The notes under the pieces: model-generated
What the model was told of the DNA's origin: nothing
What the model saw: the letters and a program-made list of their open reading frames with translations, nothing else
The model's database searches: none
In this document: one piece after another, positions 22,942-36,039 of the stretch
Position numbering within the stretch: position 1 is the stretch's first letter
Layout of the letters: the number at the start of each line of letters is the position of its first letter
Program-made: the position numbers and the translations under genes
Source of the DNA: Cryptomeria japonica
Lineage: Eukaryota; Streptophyta; Pinopsida; Cupressales; Cupressaceae
Reading direction: 5' to 3'
Assembly: GCF_030272615.1 (NCBI RefSeq)
Contig: NC_081407.1
Coordinates: 149,977,744 to 150,041,743 of the forward strand
DNA: 64,000 bases

Positions 22942-24063
22942 TGCTGGAATCAAGGAACATTGAGAGGGGGAGTGAATCTGTGTTCTGTGGTTTTTAACTT
23001 TGACAATCTGACCTTTAAACCACTTAATACATATGAAGGAAATTAAAGTGCGGAAACACAAAGCAAAGATCAACAACACCATAACACCAAGATTTTTACG
23101 TTGAAACCTGGTTAAGGGAAAAACAACGGTGGGATTAAAACCCACAATATTAGTATACTATGTCAAAAGGATAAAAATATTACATAGGGGGAATGCACAT
23201 GCATTCAGGCACACTACCTAGAGCTCACTGCTCAATGTTTACAATAAGGGCTACAACCCGGAAGGCTCACTTCCTTACAAATGTTTGTAAGAGATTATAA
23301 TGAAGTTTGAACTATGAAGTAGCATCAACAAATGCCTAGATATAGTTTTGGTTAAGCACAAAACCTATTTTTACTCTTTTCTGCAATACTGCTTTGTTTT
23401 GATATTCTACAACATACAGGAGCACTAATCTTCACCTTGCGCATGCGAAACTGTGCATAATCGCTCATACACATATCCCACACAATCATCGATCATCAAA
23501 ATGATCAAATAAACCTATCTTATATATCTACATCACTGATTTAGGTCACCACCAAGTCGGCTTCAATAACACGTCACAAAAGATGAAACGTGTACACAAA
23601 ATAGCTCAATTCAATCCAAAAACAACTAAGCGGACCAAAAAAAAATTTCCACACACTTCCCACAGGTCGGCTTACCAACCTAGAACACACAAACAACCGC
23701 AAAAATCAATCCGCAAGATCCACATACAAAATTACCACACATTACTACAAATAACTATTGTTCTAGCCAAAAACATGATTATCGGATCTTCTAACTTACA
23801 CAAAACTTAACACCGAAGGCCAAAAACCTAGAATAAGGTAAATTGCATATCCATAATACATTTCCCAGATCCACAAAGCAAAATACTCAACCAAAATTTA
23901 ATCTGCCAACTAAAACATTGTACACTCTGTCGGATACATGTTCTCACCAGACCTCACAAATACTTGATCAATTTCCAATCAATCTTCTTGAATGATGAAA
24001 ACATGAACTACGGATGCCAATTTTGATATGATCTCAACATACATGCAGTGTCTCTTGCCAACA
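22942..24063 (-). mobile_element. Solo LTR S2 (1122 bp), Copia 1-related
   Basis: Begins TGCTGGAATC and ends CTTGCCAACA. Flanks are AGAGT (22937-22941) and AGAGC (24064-24068), a 5-bp duplication with one change. Excising it rejoins the LINE frame as RPIALCNMVYK. Internal motifs GAGAGGGGGAGTGAATC and GGGAAAAACAACGGTGGG match the LTR at 9688-11189, so it is a solo LTR of a related Copia family; orientation follows that comparison. Confidence 0.82.
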
Positions 24064-25080
24064 AGAGCAATAGGCCTAAAGAAATCCAAATGATCAACAC
24101 CATCTTTTTTAGAAATGAGAACAAGAAAAGTAGAGTTCAAATCCTAAAGAATTTGTTTATTATGAAGAGATTCACGAACAGCCTCCAACAAATCCAAATT
24201 AATAATACCCTAGAATTCATGAAAAAAATCTATTGGAAATCCATCCAGGCTTGGAGCTTTGCCCTTATTCATCCCAAAAACAACTTCTTCCAATTCAGAA
24301 AGAGAGATTGGACGAATGAGAGAATTATTCATCTCATTAGTGACTAGGGAGAGAATGCAAGCAAGTATAAAATTCTCCTCAGCCTCCATAGGAGGAGAAT
24401 CTTCATAAAAGAGAGCACAACAAAACTGCCTAGCCTCCCGAGACAAAGCTTGCATGGAGGATAGTCGAAGACCTTTAGAATTAACCAAAGAAGAAACATA
24501 ACTCCTATTTCGACGAGCCTGCACAAAATGATGGAAGAAAGCAGTATTATTGTCCCCCTCCTGAAGCCAATCAATTCGATCCTTTTGCTTCCAAAGAATC
24601 TCCTCAAGAAGTTCTCATTCCTTCATCTCTCTCACGCCCTAAGATTCAACTCGACCGAAAGCATTTGAAAAACCATAATCTCGAATTTGGTGAGTAATCA
24701 CATCAAGGTGCTCCAGAGACTTCCTCTTCATAGCCTGAAGGTTACCAAAACACTACCTATTCCATTTCTTAAGGTGATATTTGACATGTTGCAGTTTTTA
24801 ACAAAGGAATACATAGCAGTACCATAAGCAGAGCCACCATCAATCCACCATTGGGCCACAAGATCATGTAAAGAAGAATCATGAAGCCACATAAGTTGAA
24901 ACTTATTTAAGGAGGATTCTTAGGAACTGTAAAAGAAGTTGCAAAAAAAATAATTGGCCAATGATCAGAACCCTCCAGTCAAGAATCTTAGAGCTTGTAG
25001 ACAAATTCCCATCCACCCAAAAATAAGAAACAAGAAACATGTCCAACCATTTAGAAATTGCTTCCTCCCCCCTCCTATTG
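24064..25080 (-). pseudogene. LINE BC, 5' part (endonuclease end, RT start)
   Basis: The minus strand reads, from about 25080 leftwards, EEAISKWLDMFLVSYFWVDG and a DHWPI-like endonuclease C-terminus. A linker with RNRSYVSSLVNSKGLRLSS follows, then FYEDSPPMEAEENFI and the RT N-terminus MNKGKAPSLDGFPIDFFHEF and TFLVLISKKDGVD. Frames change several times. The element stops at about 25080 inside the endonuclease domain, so it is 5'-truncated with no ORF1. Confidence 0.8.
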
Positions 25081-26600
25081 TATTTTTTTTTTATTAAATT
25101 TATTATTTTATATTTAGTAAATAGTAAATCACATAAAATTATTTTATCTCTCATGAATATAATTTTCTATTTAAGGCTACTAAATCTAAATATTACATAA
25201 AAAATAAACAATAATAAATGTTTGAATAGTTCAAATTTTGAAATTGGTTTTTTAAAGTAGTAATTTGGGCATTGTTAGGATACACGTAGTCCACTTCCTT
25301 TTCCCTATTGGTAGATATATTGGCACTAACAATTGGATGAAGATTTGGGTGATCCTTGTAGCACTTGAGCAAACTTGTGAATTAGATTGGAAGATTCTTT
25401 ATTTTGGAGATGAATTCTATGATTTAGTTTTACATTCTAAATAAATGGAAGGTTTCAAGATTTTTCTTGGATGTTGGCTTCTTATATTCAATAGATTCTT
25501 CGCCTTTCTCGAAATTTTGAGTCTATTTCTTTTGTGCATATACCTTAAGAATGAAATGTTGTCAAAAACTATTTGGTCAAATAAGTTCAAAATAAATTGA
25601 GCATTCCTATTCTCTACTCAAATTTTCATTGTTTATTCAACTATTTGTAATGAATTTGTATTGAACTAATTGGTTTATTTTTCTCTATGTTACATTTTGT
25701 TAATTTCATAGTTTCTTTTGATTGGTGAAGCTCGTGGGTTTGTGATAAACCTCCTTAAATTTTAATCCTTTAGACTTTAATCAAAACTATTGCAATTTGG
25801 AATAAATATTATTTTTCCAAGTTTATTATAGTATATTACAAAAGTTTAGTATATAATGTTTAAAATTAAATTCATCAGTTTATATTTTACAAAAAAAATT
25901 CATACAAATTCATTCTTATCTCTTATGAACATAATAATCTATTTAAGACTTTAAATATAAGTAATAATTAAAAAATAAAATAATAATACATGTTTAAATA
26001 GTTTAAATTTTGAAATCGCTTCTCCAGGAAGTAATCTGGGTGGCCGGTGAGATAGGTAGAGTTAGATGGGTTAGTGTTGGTTTGGTCCACTTCTTTTTTC
26101 TCTTGAGAAAGCTTGTCAACTAGGTTGGAAGAAGATAAGTTTGGAGATGAATTCTATGATTTTTTTCTTCTAAAAAATAGGACGTTTCAAGAGTGTTCTT
26201 GGAGGTTGGCTTCTTATATTCAACAATTATTTGTCTTTCTCAAAATTTTGAATCTATTTTTTTCTCCGTAAAGATCGAAATATTGTTGGAGAATATTGGC
26301 CAAATGAGCTTCTAATGTTATTTACACTCAAAAGGTCGTAAAATGAGAATCCTGATCCTCTACTCAATTTTCATAATTTATTTGGCTCCTTTGAAATGAA
26401 TTGGTTTGATCATTTTTGTTTGTTTTTTTCTATATATTATATTTTATTTTCTTAGTTTCTTTTGATTAATGAAGGTAGGTATTTTGTGGTAAACTTATTT
26501 AAATTATAATCATTTAGGCTTCAATCACAACTATTACAATTTAAAAATCTATATATATTTTTTATAATATCTTAATATATGTATATATGTATGCAGAAAA
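25081..26600. repeat. AT-rich dispersed repeats, copies b and c
   Basis: Two tandemly placed relatives (about 25110-25810 and 25850-26560) of the repeat at 12.8 kb. Each runs from an AAATTTTGAAAT block through GGTTTCAAGA, CTCTACTCAA and AGTTTCTTTTGATT to TTTAATCACAACTATT. No coding frame. A pair this close suggests local duplication of an unclassified element. Confidence 0.6.
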
Positions 26601-27639
26601 TTGTGAGTGCGGGATGAAGAAGATTAAAGTGCTAAGCTAACCACCTAAACAAACACAAAATTTGACCACTCATGATAAAGACGCTAAAAGGGAATCTCAA
26701 AAGCAAATGGAACACAAGTAAATTGCAAAATCTATTGAAACCCTAAGTGGTCTAGTTGTTTGTTGGTTTAATGTGTGCTCTCTATGTTGCAGATGCTCGA
26801 TTCCGCTCCATGATGGTAGATGCAAGATGAAGATTAAGCTAAAATGGGATGCAAAATGGATGTAGAATGGATATGGATATGCAAAGGACAAGTGAAAAAT
26901 TTGGCATTACGATGGGATGAAAATGAAAGTGGATGGATTGTGAAAGAAAATGAGGGAATTAAATGGGATTAGCCAAGAGATAAGGATGCATGAAAATTAG
27001 ATACTTGTCCCTAAGAAGGGAAAGTATCATGGATGAAAATGACATGTGTCCTTAGGAAGGACAAGTATCATGGGGAGGAATGACATGTCTCCTTGAGGAC
27101 ACATGCCTATTTGGGAAAGAGCCACCCAAATAAGAAGGTTTCATTCCTAATATAGAGATATTTCTAAATGTCAAGGTAATTAGAATATTTTCCCAAATAT
27201 TAGGAAATGTAAGATATTTTGGAATGTGCACACATATGGTGAGGAAAAGAGGATAAGGATGACTAAAACCTATGATTAGCCAAGGAGGTTAGATTTGGAG
27301 GAAGGGTTAGAGGAGGATTAGAGATAGGAGGTATGTTAGGAAATGGAATTAATTATAAGGGATATTAGGAGAAAAGGACAAAAATGAATTGAATAGTCAA
27401 ATTGTGCATTTGATTTATTTAATAGAAGAAGGTGGTGGATTTAATAAATTAAATGATTTATGATTATCAAATAATTAATTAAAAGAGGACTATAGAGTAA
27501 TTAATAAAATTAATTAACTAGGAGGAAACACTAATTAATTAATAATGCGTAACTATTTAATTTAAGAGCATTTAGGATAGCTATTAAATTAATCAAATTT
27601 AGGTATCTAAAATATATAGGCCCATTAATGGGCAGTACA
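26601..27639. other. Unclassified non-coding sequence, possibly LTR-derived
   Basis: Contains repeated phrases such as GGAAAGTATCATGG and GGACAAGTATCATGGGG (27000-27100) and a TTAATTAA-rich end (27400-27590) resembling 31400-31660. No domain or definite terminus identified. Confidence 0.3.
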
Positions 27640-28175
27640 AGGTTGATCCTTTTAAGAAGCAAAAAGAAAATGTGATATGGAAAAGATCGAAAGTAGGTTG
27701 AATTAAAATTAATTTTGATGAGGCCCCAAAAGGTAATCCAGGGCCCTTGGGATTAGGAGGTATTGTGGGAGGAAATTGGGAACATATTGACAATTGGAGC
27801 ACAAAAATTGGCAAAAGGCACTAACAATGAAGGGTAAGCTCAAACTACGTTTCTCACAATCAATCTAGTAAGTAGACTTTCAATTTCCAAACTTCATTTG
27901 GAGGGTGATTCACAATTAATGGTTGAACCAATCTCGAAGGGAGAAGTCCAAAGTTGAAAATTAAAAATTTTCATTGATATAGTTCTTCAGAAATTAAATT
28001 TTTTTCAAGATTTTAAAATCTCTCACATTCAAAGGGAGGAAAATTGTGAGGCGGACATTCCTTCAAATTGGGGTTCTCCATTTGATGAAGAGTAAAGGGT
28101 GGAGTGGTGGGATGATCTACATGGCACTCAACTGAAAGAGGATGTTGACATGGGTGGAAGGATAGGACAAATAGA
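27640..28175 (+). pseudogene. LINE-type RNase H relic
   Basis: The plus strand reads KINFDEAPKGNPGPLGLGGI, the opening of the plant LINE RNase H-like domain (usual NFDGA.KGNPG). After indels come LHLEGDSQLMVE-like and KISHIQREEN-like segments, and an ending close to ADI.SNWGS. The codon after the first Asp is altered (DE for DG), and stops lie throughout. No RT precedes it. It belongs to a LINE family different from copies A-D, judging by the N-terminal wording. Confidence 0.6.
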
Positions 28176-28545
28176 TGAATGAATATTTATTGCATGTTAA
28201 AGAAATTGATTAAGGATATTTGTGTACATAGGGTTGTTATGTCATGAGGACTATCTTAATGACTTGTGGTGTTTCAGTACGCCGCTAGAGTTAATTACAT
28301 TGTTGGTGAAGTGTTCACCTCAATGCTTATTAAATGGTTGAAGTGTGTGAGCCATTACATCATATTGAGTTGGGTTGGTACGATATTTTTGGCAATGTGC
28401 AGTTGGTATGAGTTAAGAAGGGAATGTTTTCATTTATTTCCTTTGTTTGAAGTTATTTTTAGTACAAGTGGCAAAGGGCTTTTCTAGTTATAAATAGAAT
28501 TTCAATGGAGGAACACAAATCTCCCTCGTAACAACAAAGTAGAAT

Positions 28546-28947
28546 TTGTCTTTCATGGGGGAAACCCCTGAGGAGAGGATGCACAATATTTTTAAAATTG
28601 AGAATCCAAAATTCTTGCAAATGGTGGATGTGCTCTTGGGGAAAGAGTTTATGGATTTAGAGTTTAGATATAGAACAAATGTAGGTTTGGTCTCAATGTT
28701 TTTTGTATGGGGTTTGGAACTTGGAATAAAGGAAGATGTTAAATGGGTGATGAGAGAGTGCATGAAGGAGGAGTGGAAGTACTGGTTGAACACTTTCATG
28801 GTCATAGCTAGGCCGAGTGAAGATTTTGTGTCAACGGGTGGAGAATGGTTGCATTCTATAGGTTTTATCCCACCTTTGAGGCTATTCACCATATGGAGAG
28901 AGTACATAGACAGAGAAGAATGTTGGGAGGAAGAAAAAGTTGGGTGA
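28546..28947 (+). CDS. Unidentified 133-codon ORF
   Basis: Open frame on the plus strand, not recognised. The product is charged and Trp/Glu/Met-rich, with no signal peptide, zinc motif or evident repeats; a hydrophobic middle (VGLVSMFFVWGLELGI) could be one membrane-like segment. It starts about 370 bp after the RNase H relic, and sequence just upstream (28266-28487) is also open in another frame. It could be a downstream part of the same decayed element, an exon of an unknown gene, or chance. Composition is more protein-like than that of neighbouring AT-rich frames. Confidence 0.3.
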   Translation: MSFMGETPEERMHNIFKIENPKFLQMVDVLLGKEFMDLEFRYRTNVGLVSMFFVWGLELGIKEDVKWVMRECMKEEWKYWLNTFMVIARPSEDFVSTGGEWLHSIGFIPPLRLFTIWREYIDREECWEEEKVG

Positions 28948-30362
28948 GATTATATTAAAGAATATCTATAGAATAGGGAGAAAATGTTGCAATTGTTTGG
29001 ACCAAAGGATACCATAAAAGCCAAAAAAATGACCATCTTCAAAAAGGAAAACTTGTGGCTCAATCACAGGAAGCCAATGCATTGATACATAGATCAGTAA
29101 TCTTTTTGAATTCGATGCTTATGAGTCATTAGGGTTTGTAGTAATTGTAGGAAGTATGTATTTCTTTTTACTATGCTCATGTTAGTTGGGTTTGGCCTTG
29201 GACATTGGTGGATGACTAGTTTGGTGGATAGTAATTAAATTGGTTTATGTTGGTTTCAGTGGTAAACAAAACCAAGAATAGAAATATATGTTGTTACGAA
29301 CAAAAACACAAATCTAAAACCAAACTACTAAACTATGCACTTAAATCCTTCACAAAAAAAACTTACAAACTACTATAGAAAACACTAGAAAATAAAAGCA
29401 TTAAGCACTAATACAACCTCTAGATGAGATTTCCCTTAGAGACTCTCTGGAGCACTTCCTTTGAACCTCAATCCCCTTGTTTTATTAGCCTTGGAGATTC
29501 CCCTTCATTGGTTTATCAACCTCTAAAGACATACATCATGAACTGGTTAGAATGAGTAAGAGAGAATGCCTAGAATGTGAAATCTCCTCCAAATATATAA
29601 AAGAGCAACCCCTCATGACACCCTCTTGAAAAATAAATAAAAATATCATAAATTTTCCTTCAAAAGAGGCTCTCATTATTACCATTGAGTTTCCAACTAT
29701 TGAGTTGTCCCAAAATCCCCTTCCATTTGTAACTATCATTTCTTATTTGAGACTTCTTGCTACTGAATCCAAAGGACACACATGCCAACATCCTGAGAGG
29801 CCAAATTTAATATTAATTAATGATATTTTTTAATATTCCCTCTCAACATAAGCCTCATAAAAAATGATCCCATAATCGTCTTTTGATTCTTGTCTAAAAA
29901 CAAACTATATTTCCCACTATGACAATATGTCATAAAATCTACCAATAATGTCTTCAGAGTTGGCTCCATTAAAATAAATTTAATATTTATTTTGCCAAAT
30001 TAAGTAAGTTGCATTGAGAAATTATAAAGAGAGAGAAAATAATCTTTCTCAAAGTATCCTATCATGGTCAACTTACTTTTTTTTGGCCAATGGGGACTTA
30101 CTATATTTAGAAAGTGTTATTTTTTAGCTCAGCGACATGACACTATATTGTCAACCCTAAACTCTATACCATATATCATCAATCACAAACCCTATAACCT
30201 AGTAAATCAACCTTATACCCTATATGCTAAACCCTAAAACCCAACATTGATAATTTAACATTAAAACCTAAATAATTATGATGCTCTACGAAATGGACAA
30301 ATGTTAGATTAAAGCATGTGGTCGTATAACACACAAAAACAACAAAAAACAAGGATCAAAGG
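28948..30362. other. Non-coding stretch, nothing recognised
   Basis: AT-rich. Near 30140-30240 there are scattered CCCTAAA/CCCTATA words, too irregular for a telomeric array. No open frame with a motif. Confidence 0.35.
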
Positions 30363-31720
30363 TTAGTGTTATTCAACCAAAAACTAATCTAAGCAGGCAT
30401 ATCAAAAGAGACACTAAAAACATGCTAAAGTATTTAACTAGGGAAACAAATATCACAAGGCATCTCCAAATGCCTTCTAACATGCTCTTAGCTCCTTCTC
30501 CTTTGTTCCTCTCCTCTCCAAGTTCCAAATTAGTGTAGCTCTCAGCAGCTTTTTGCACTATGGATGCTTATGGAGGTTCAAGATTGAAATGTTTTTAACT
30601 ATGCTATGCAAGTGTAAAAAAAAACTAATTAGATATATTATGAAATGAACTAAGATTTATTTTAGTCCAAAATGACAATATATGTGATTTATGCTAAATG
30701 CTCTCTCTAAAATTCACTATAGATTAAATGCATACAAGTTTTCAGGATCTGGATTATGAAGAAATGGGCTCTATTTATAGGAAAAATGGAGCAATGGATG
30801 GTTTAGATTGAGTAATCTCAACAACGGTCAGGATTGAATGATATTCAATCCATGTGAGGGCTTTCAACCCAATCCCAGGATGACAAGTGTCAATATGAGA
30901 TAGGTTGAGAGGAGAGGGAATAAGCATTAAATGCTTGACATGACCTAAAGGTTAACTTGGGAGTTAAAGTCAAGGTTGGGTTGAGTGAATAAATTCTTTA
31001 TTCAAAGAATAAAATCTTTATCCAAAGGACAAACTCTTGTACCAAGGTAAAAGGGATAACCATGGTCAAAGCATTAAATGCTTGAGGAGACACATGAGTC
31101 ACATGAGGGTTGAGTTAGGGGTTAACCATAAATGGTCATGTAAGAGCCATAAGTGGTTTGGAAGACTTTATAGGTTAAATTGTTGAACACACAAAGCATT
31201 AAATGCTTTTCAAAGACTTTGAAGTCTTTGAGAAGTGACTCCAAGTTGCTTAGGAATGTGACAATAATTAGGGGATGGATTAGGCTAATTGATTAGGATT
31301 AGATAGGTTCTAGAATAATTTAGGAAAGGGATTTAGGAGGAAAGTGGGAGATGTAGGAAAATGCAAGTGGGGGGGAATAAATGATTTAAAAAAATGTTTT
31401 ATTTAATTTATTTAAAAGAGGAAAGAGGATTAAATTGAATAGATAGAATTTATTCATTTAATTGAGTGTGAATTTGGTTGAATGAATTAATTAAAATAAA
31501 TTGAATAATTTATTTAATTAATAGGAGAATGTTTGAAGATGAATTAATTAAATATTAATTTAATTAACTGATGGCTAGTGGATTTTTAATCAAATAAATA
31601 CGAAATATTCATTTAATTAAAATGGACAGATTTATGTGACTACAAATTAAATAATTAAATGTAATCCCTCAACACTCAACTCTCCATCATAAACCATCAA
31701 CCCTAAACCCATAAACTATA
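30363..31720 (-). mobile_element. Possible LTR fragment (minus)
   Basis: A minus-strand CTATAAATAGAGCCC (TATA box at 30771-30780) lies within GC-richer sequence. The motif AAGCATTAAATGCTT, two 6-bp inverted arms around TAA, occurs near 30924, 31071 and 31195 in the presumptive U3. Ends were not found, so this is a tentative LTR call from promoter layout only. Confidence 0.35.
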
Positions 31721-31739
31721 GTCCCTACAGCCTAAAATA

Positions 31740-32125
31740 TAAATAATTTAGAGAGATAGGGGAGAGAGATGGTGGGAAGTAAGATATATAGAAGAGAGAC
31801 TGAGAAAGAGAGGGATGTGAGATAGAGAGAAGAAGAGAGAGGTGTAGGGAGGGATGAAAAGAGAGGTAGAAAGTAGAGTGAGATAGAAAGTTGAGAGAGA
31901 GATGTGAGATACAGAAAAGTAGAGAGAGGAGGAGGGAGAGGAAGTGAGGCATAGTTAGATAGAGATATAAATAGAAAGGTAAGATAAAAGGAAGGAGAGA
32001 GAGGGGGGGAAGGACAGAGGGAGGTAGAGGTAGGGGAGAGATGGAGAGATTTGGAGGAAGGGAGAGGGATATTGGGGGTGAGGGATGAGGCAGAGTGAGA
32101 GGGATATTGACTAGGAGATATGTAG
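31740..32125. repeat. GA-rich low-complexity tract
   Basis: Imperfect purine repeat (GAGAGA, GGAGAGAGG and similar). It creates a long Ser/Leu-rich open frame on the minus strand that should not be read as a gene. Confidence 0.85.
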
Positions 32126-33439
32126 AGAGAGTAATATAACCTAGCTAAAGTGGGAGCACACTCAATAGAGGTTAAAACATGCTCATGTTTTGAGCTCCAA
32201 ATAATGCAAGCATGTTTTGTGGAGCTCAAAATGCAAGCATATTTTTGGTTTCGTAGAATGTGAACACAATTTGGATTGCACAAAATGTGAGAATGTTTTA
32301 TCATATAAATTGGTTTGGATAACAAGCCTATAGGATTTAATTATTTATTTGCCTCCATTTTACATTATTGTTTCCTCTATTCTCATTTCTCAACTTTCAC
32401 ATCATCAAGTTTACACATTCTAAAACAAGTTTTAGTAAAATTACCACCATAATTTCACACATCTTATAACCTTTCTAACTAAAAAAAAAAATAGATTTGA
32501 ACTACATCAACATATTTATATTTAATTTATTTTACTAATGTTTCTATATTTTTAAAATACATACATGTTAATTTTTTTATATCTTTCGATGTAATTGTCA
32601 AAATTTGAAATAATTATATAAGATTGTTCTAGTGTCTTCATTCTTTACACATTCAAAAAAATTAAATTTTTTGATTATTTCGGTGCAAGTTATGTGACAC
32701 ACATGCACAACAATTTGATTTTCAAGATGCGTCTACTTTAAAAAATTATTTTAAAAAATAATAAAAAATTATAAAACAATATATAGCTCCTAATATTTCA
32801 CTCGTAACTATATTTCTACGAATGGTTTTTTCAAAATACTAAATGCAACTAAGAAAATTGAGGCACACACACCAGATACCATGTTATGATTTACTAAAAA
32901 CTAAGAACACTTTTGTGTGCATGAAATATTTTAACCTCTTATTCTTATCTATTTTTTAAAAACATTAGTATTTTATAAACTAGATTTAGGGTATTACAAT
33001 TCTTGTTCTTTTGGTATCTCCAAATTTTGAGAGCATGAATTGCAAATTACTCCTCCATGTTCAATTTTGGTTGATTTCAAAAAAAAAATGGTCACTTTTG
33101 ACCACCTTAATGTATACCATCTTCGTGCACATACTTATAAAATTATAGATTCTCATATGAAGCTAGTGACAACAAAAAATTTCTCTTGGTGCAAGAGAGC
33201 CATGGGCCTTGATCACTATAATTGAATTTATTTTGTGTGTCTCTTGGATGTAATTTCAATGTATAATTTCAAGTGGAATAATGTCAGGATAAGGTGTGAC
33301 ATTGACCTTTTCAATCATATGGCACTCATGTGCCTTCATGTTCCTTGGACAGTGTTCCCTAGGACATGAGAGGAAAAAATATTAAATATTTATATTATAT
33401 GTCAAATTGTAATTGCCTTTTCAAGAGGTGAACATGTGT
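32126..33439. other. Non-coding AT-rich stretch
   Basis: Around 32170-32300 short phrases (GAGCTC.AAA..ATGCAAGCAT) recur two to three times. Otherwise nothing recognised. Confidence 0.35.
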
Positions 33440-34150
33440 AACTAGTGATGGGGATTAAAAAAAATGGATAAGATTCCTTCTTAGGCATAGACTTTTGGGG
33501 ATTTGAACAACCACACTTTGGGGACCAAATATTGGAATGTGAAAGGTCACTCATTGAGTTATGTGAAGAGTCATCAAGGAGTTACAAAGCATCCAAGAAG
33601 CTAAATATTGAGTGGCTATGAGTTAGGTGCCCATGTTGGAGTCATTTGATGGAAAATAATAATGTATTATGTCCATTAGTTGTCCATTATCTTAGGCATG
33701 GGTTTCTACAAATGGTTTTCTACCTCTTGTTTTGAGTTACCATTGTGGTTTTTCCTCCCTTAGTTTACTATAAATTGGAGCCATGGCATGGTAGTTTTGT
33801 GTGATTCATGTGTAAGTATCTAGGTGTTGTCAAGTTTGACTAGAGAAGTGAAACAAAATATATTAATGTAGATATCTCTCCTTTGAAGATTAATAATATA
33901 CTTGCCCTCTTTCTCTAGTGGATTTTTTTCTCGAAAGGGTTTCTCCACAAATTTGGTGTCTCATTTGGTTGTTGTTTTTATATTCATGTTGAATGTTGCA
34001 ATCACTTTCTTAAATCAAATTTGGTAATCTAATTTTCAGATTTCCAATCACATAAATAAGTCAATATTGCAATATTTCTTCACCTTGTTTTCAATGTTAA
34101 ATCTACATCTTATCACATGTATTCAAATCCATTCACTCCTAGGAAATTGA
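33440..34150 (+). mobile_element. Possible solo LTR (plus)
   Basis: Layout of a plant LTR: TATAAATTGGAGCC at about 33770, then a probable transcript start region and, near 33920-33955, GTGGATTTTTTTCTCGAAAG followed by GGTTTCTCCAC, an inverted GTGGA/TCCAC hairpin typical of some plant Copia LTR 3' ends. Exact termini and target duplication were not found. Confidence 0.4.
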
Positions 34151-36039
34151 AAAATTCATATGCATCCACCTATTGGGGCATGTGTTATATAAAAATTTAT
34201 AGAGAAAAATATATTTTAAAAACACTATTAAATAATAAAATTAGCTTTTCAAGCAAGCTCCTAAAATAAAATATACCTCCTTGAGAGGAAAGAATGCAAC
34301 AAGTAATATTTCCAAGTGTTGTAGAAATCACAATCTCAAGCTAATCAAAGACTAAGTAATTCCAAAAATAATTCCTTTGAAAACATAGATATTTTTTTCT
34401 TTCAAAGGAGCAATGAGAGAATTTCAAACAAAAATAAAAAGTACTAAAAAAATCCTTCTCTTTTTTCTTCTATCTATTTCACATTTTAAGATATTTCCTT
34501 GAAAAGAAATAGTTTGCATTGATAGATATTTCCCACTAAAATGCAAATACATATATAGAAAAATGATAACATTAATAACATTTACAAAATGAATACATAG
34601 AAATTTATTTACTAAAAATCAATTTATCTATATCACAAATACAAAAAAATCTATTAATTCACAATAATTTTTAAAATATCACGATTGCAACCAAAAAATG
34701 TTGCACTTGAGGTGGCCCTCTCACAAGTGCTCCACAACCACTAGGGAAGCACCCCTTGTGTGATGGGAAAAGTTCTTTCACGTCCCTCTTCCTCTAGGGG
34801 CCACTCATCTTCTCATGGGAACCATTGTGGAAGGAGTTTTTCTACTCAAGGTACTCAAGAGACTTGCTCTTAGGCTTCTCCCCCAACTACAATAAGGGAA
34901 CTTGGTCTATGGTTTTGATCACAACTTTCTCTTTAATGTGCTCTACCTGCCTCTCACACATAGGACGAACCTTTGGGTGGCCTATTAGTTGTGCATCTAG
35001 TTGTTTTGATTCCAATAAGTTCCATCAAATAACTTGCTATTTTGCCAACTTGCGTTACAAATGAAGAAGATAAAGATAAATATGGGTTGGACCCTCTCAT
35101 AGACACCCTAGATTCTATTGATGTATGAGGGAAGCCAAGTGACTGAGATCCTCCTTCTCTCCCTTCACTACTACTTTAGCTTCCTAGTGGCATTCTTTTC
35201 TCTATATTTTTTTCTCTATGCTTTAGCCTCCTTTGGACTCTAGGAGGGTGACTTCTCCCCGCTGACATTTTCTTGTGAATATGTGTAAGACTATTTTATA
35301 AAAGATAATCTAGACACTTATTCATAAAAAATATCACGATAGTTAAATACTTGAGACCATTCAATAATGATAAGTAATTATTTAAGTTTCACATTTAACA
35401 AACGAAATTATTGAAATTAAAATAGAAAGTAGGAGAGTATATAAATACATGTTACTCATTTATACAAAACACATAGATCCCAAATCATTTATTTTTCTTC
35501 AAATTCATAGATATAACAAGATATGTTTGACCACTCAAACCAACTAAAATGGGGAGATACACAACATGTTTACCCAAACCAAACTATTTCCAAATATGCC
35601 TTCAAGAACAAAACAGTCTCTCCACTCCACAAATTGCATTTTTTTAAATGAACACCAATCAAATATGAAATCACACTAAATCTATGTTGAAGAAGAAAAT
35701 GAAGAGTGCAATTATTAATTGAAAATCTTTCTTTGATAACCCTAAGAAAGTCAAATGATCATGATGCACCTCCTACTATTGGTTTAACTCATCACTTATC
35801 AATTTTACCTCTTCAAATTTATCAATTAAAACTATACCTTATATAGGCTCATTTTATAACTTTTTCTAATATTATTTTCTGAAATATATCTTATTCCTTT
35901 GAATATAAAGGACCACAATCTAAGTGTTCTTGACAATACTCAAACTTCAACTTTGGTGTAAACAACATAAAATATACCTTTTGCCTCCTACACTAAAAAT
36001 TCTTTCATTGGTACAATCTTCTTCGAAATGCTATCATAC
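34151..36039. other. Non-coding stretch, nothing recognised
   Basis: AT-rich except a GC-richer block at 34700-35270 with a 79-codon open frame and no recognisable motif. Confidence 0.35.

Noticed and set aside
30140-30245. CCCTAAA/CCCTATA words suggesting interstitial telomere repeats
   Set aside because: Too few and irregular; no consecutive telomeric units.
31732-32325. 197-codon Ser/Leu/Pro-rich frame on the minus strand
   Set aside because: It is the complement of a GA-rich low-complexity tract; no motif and composition explained by the repeat.
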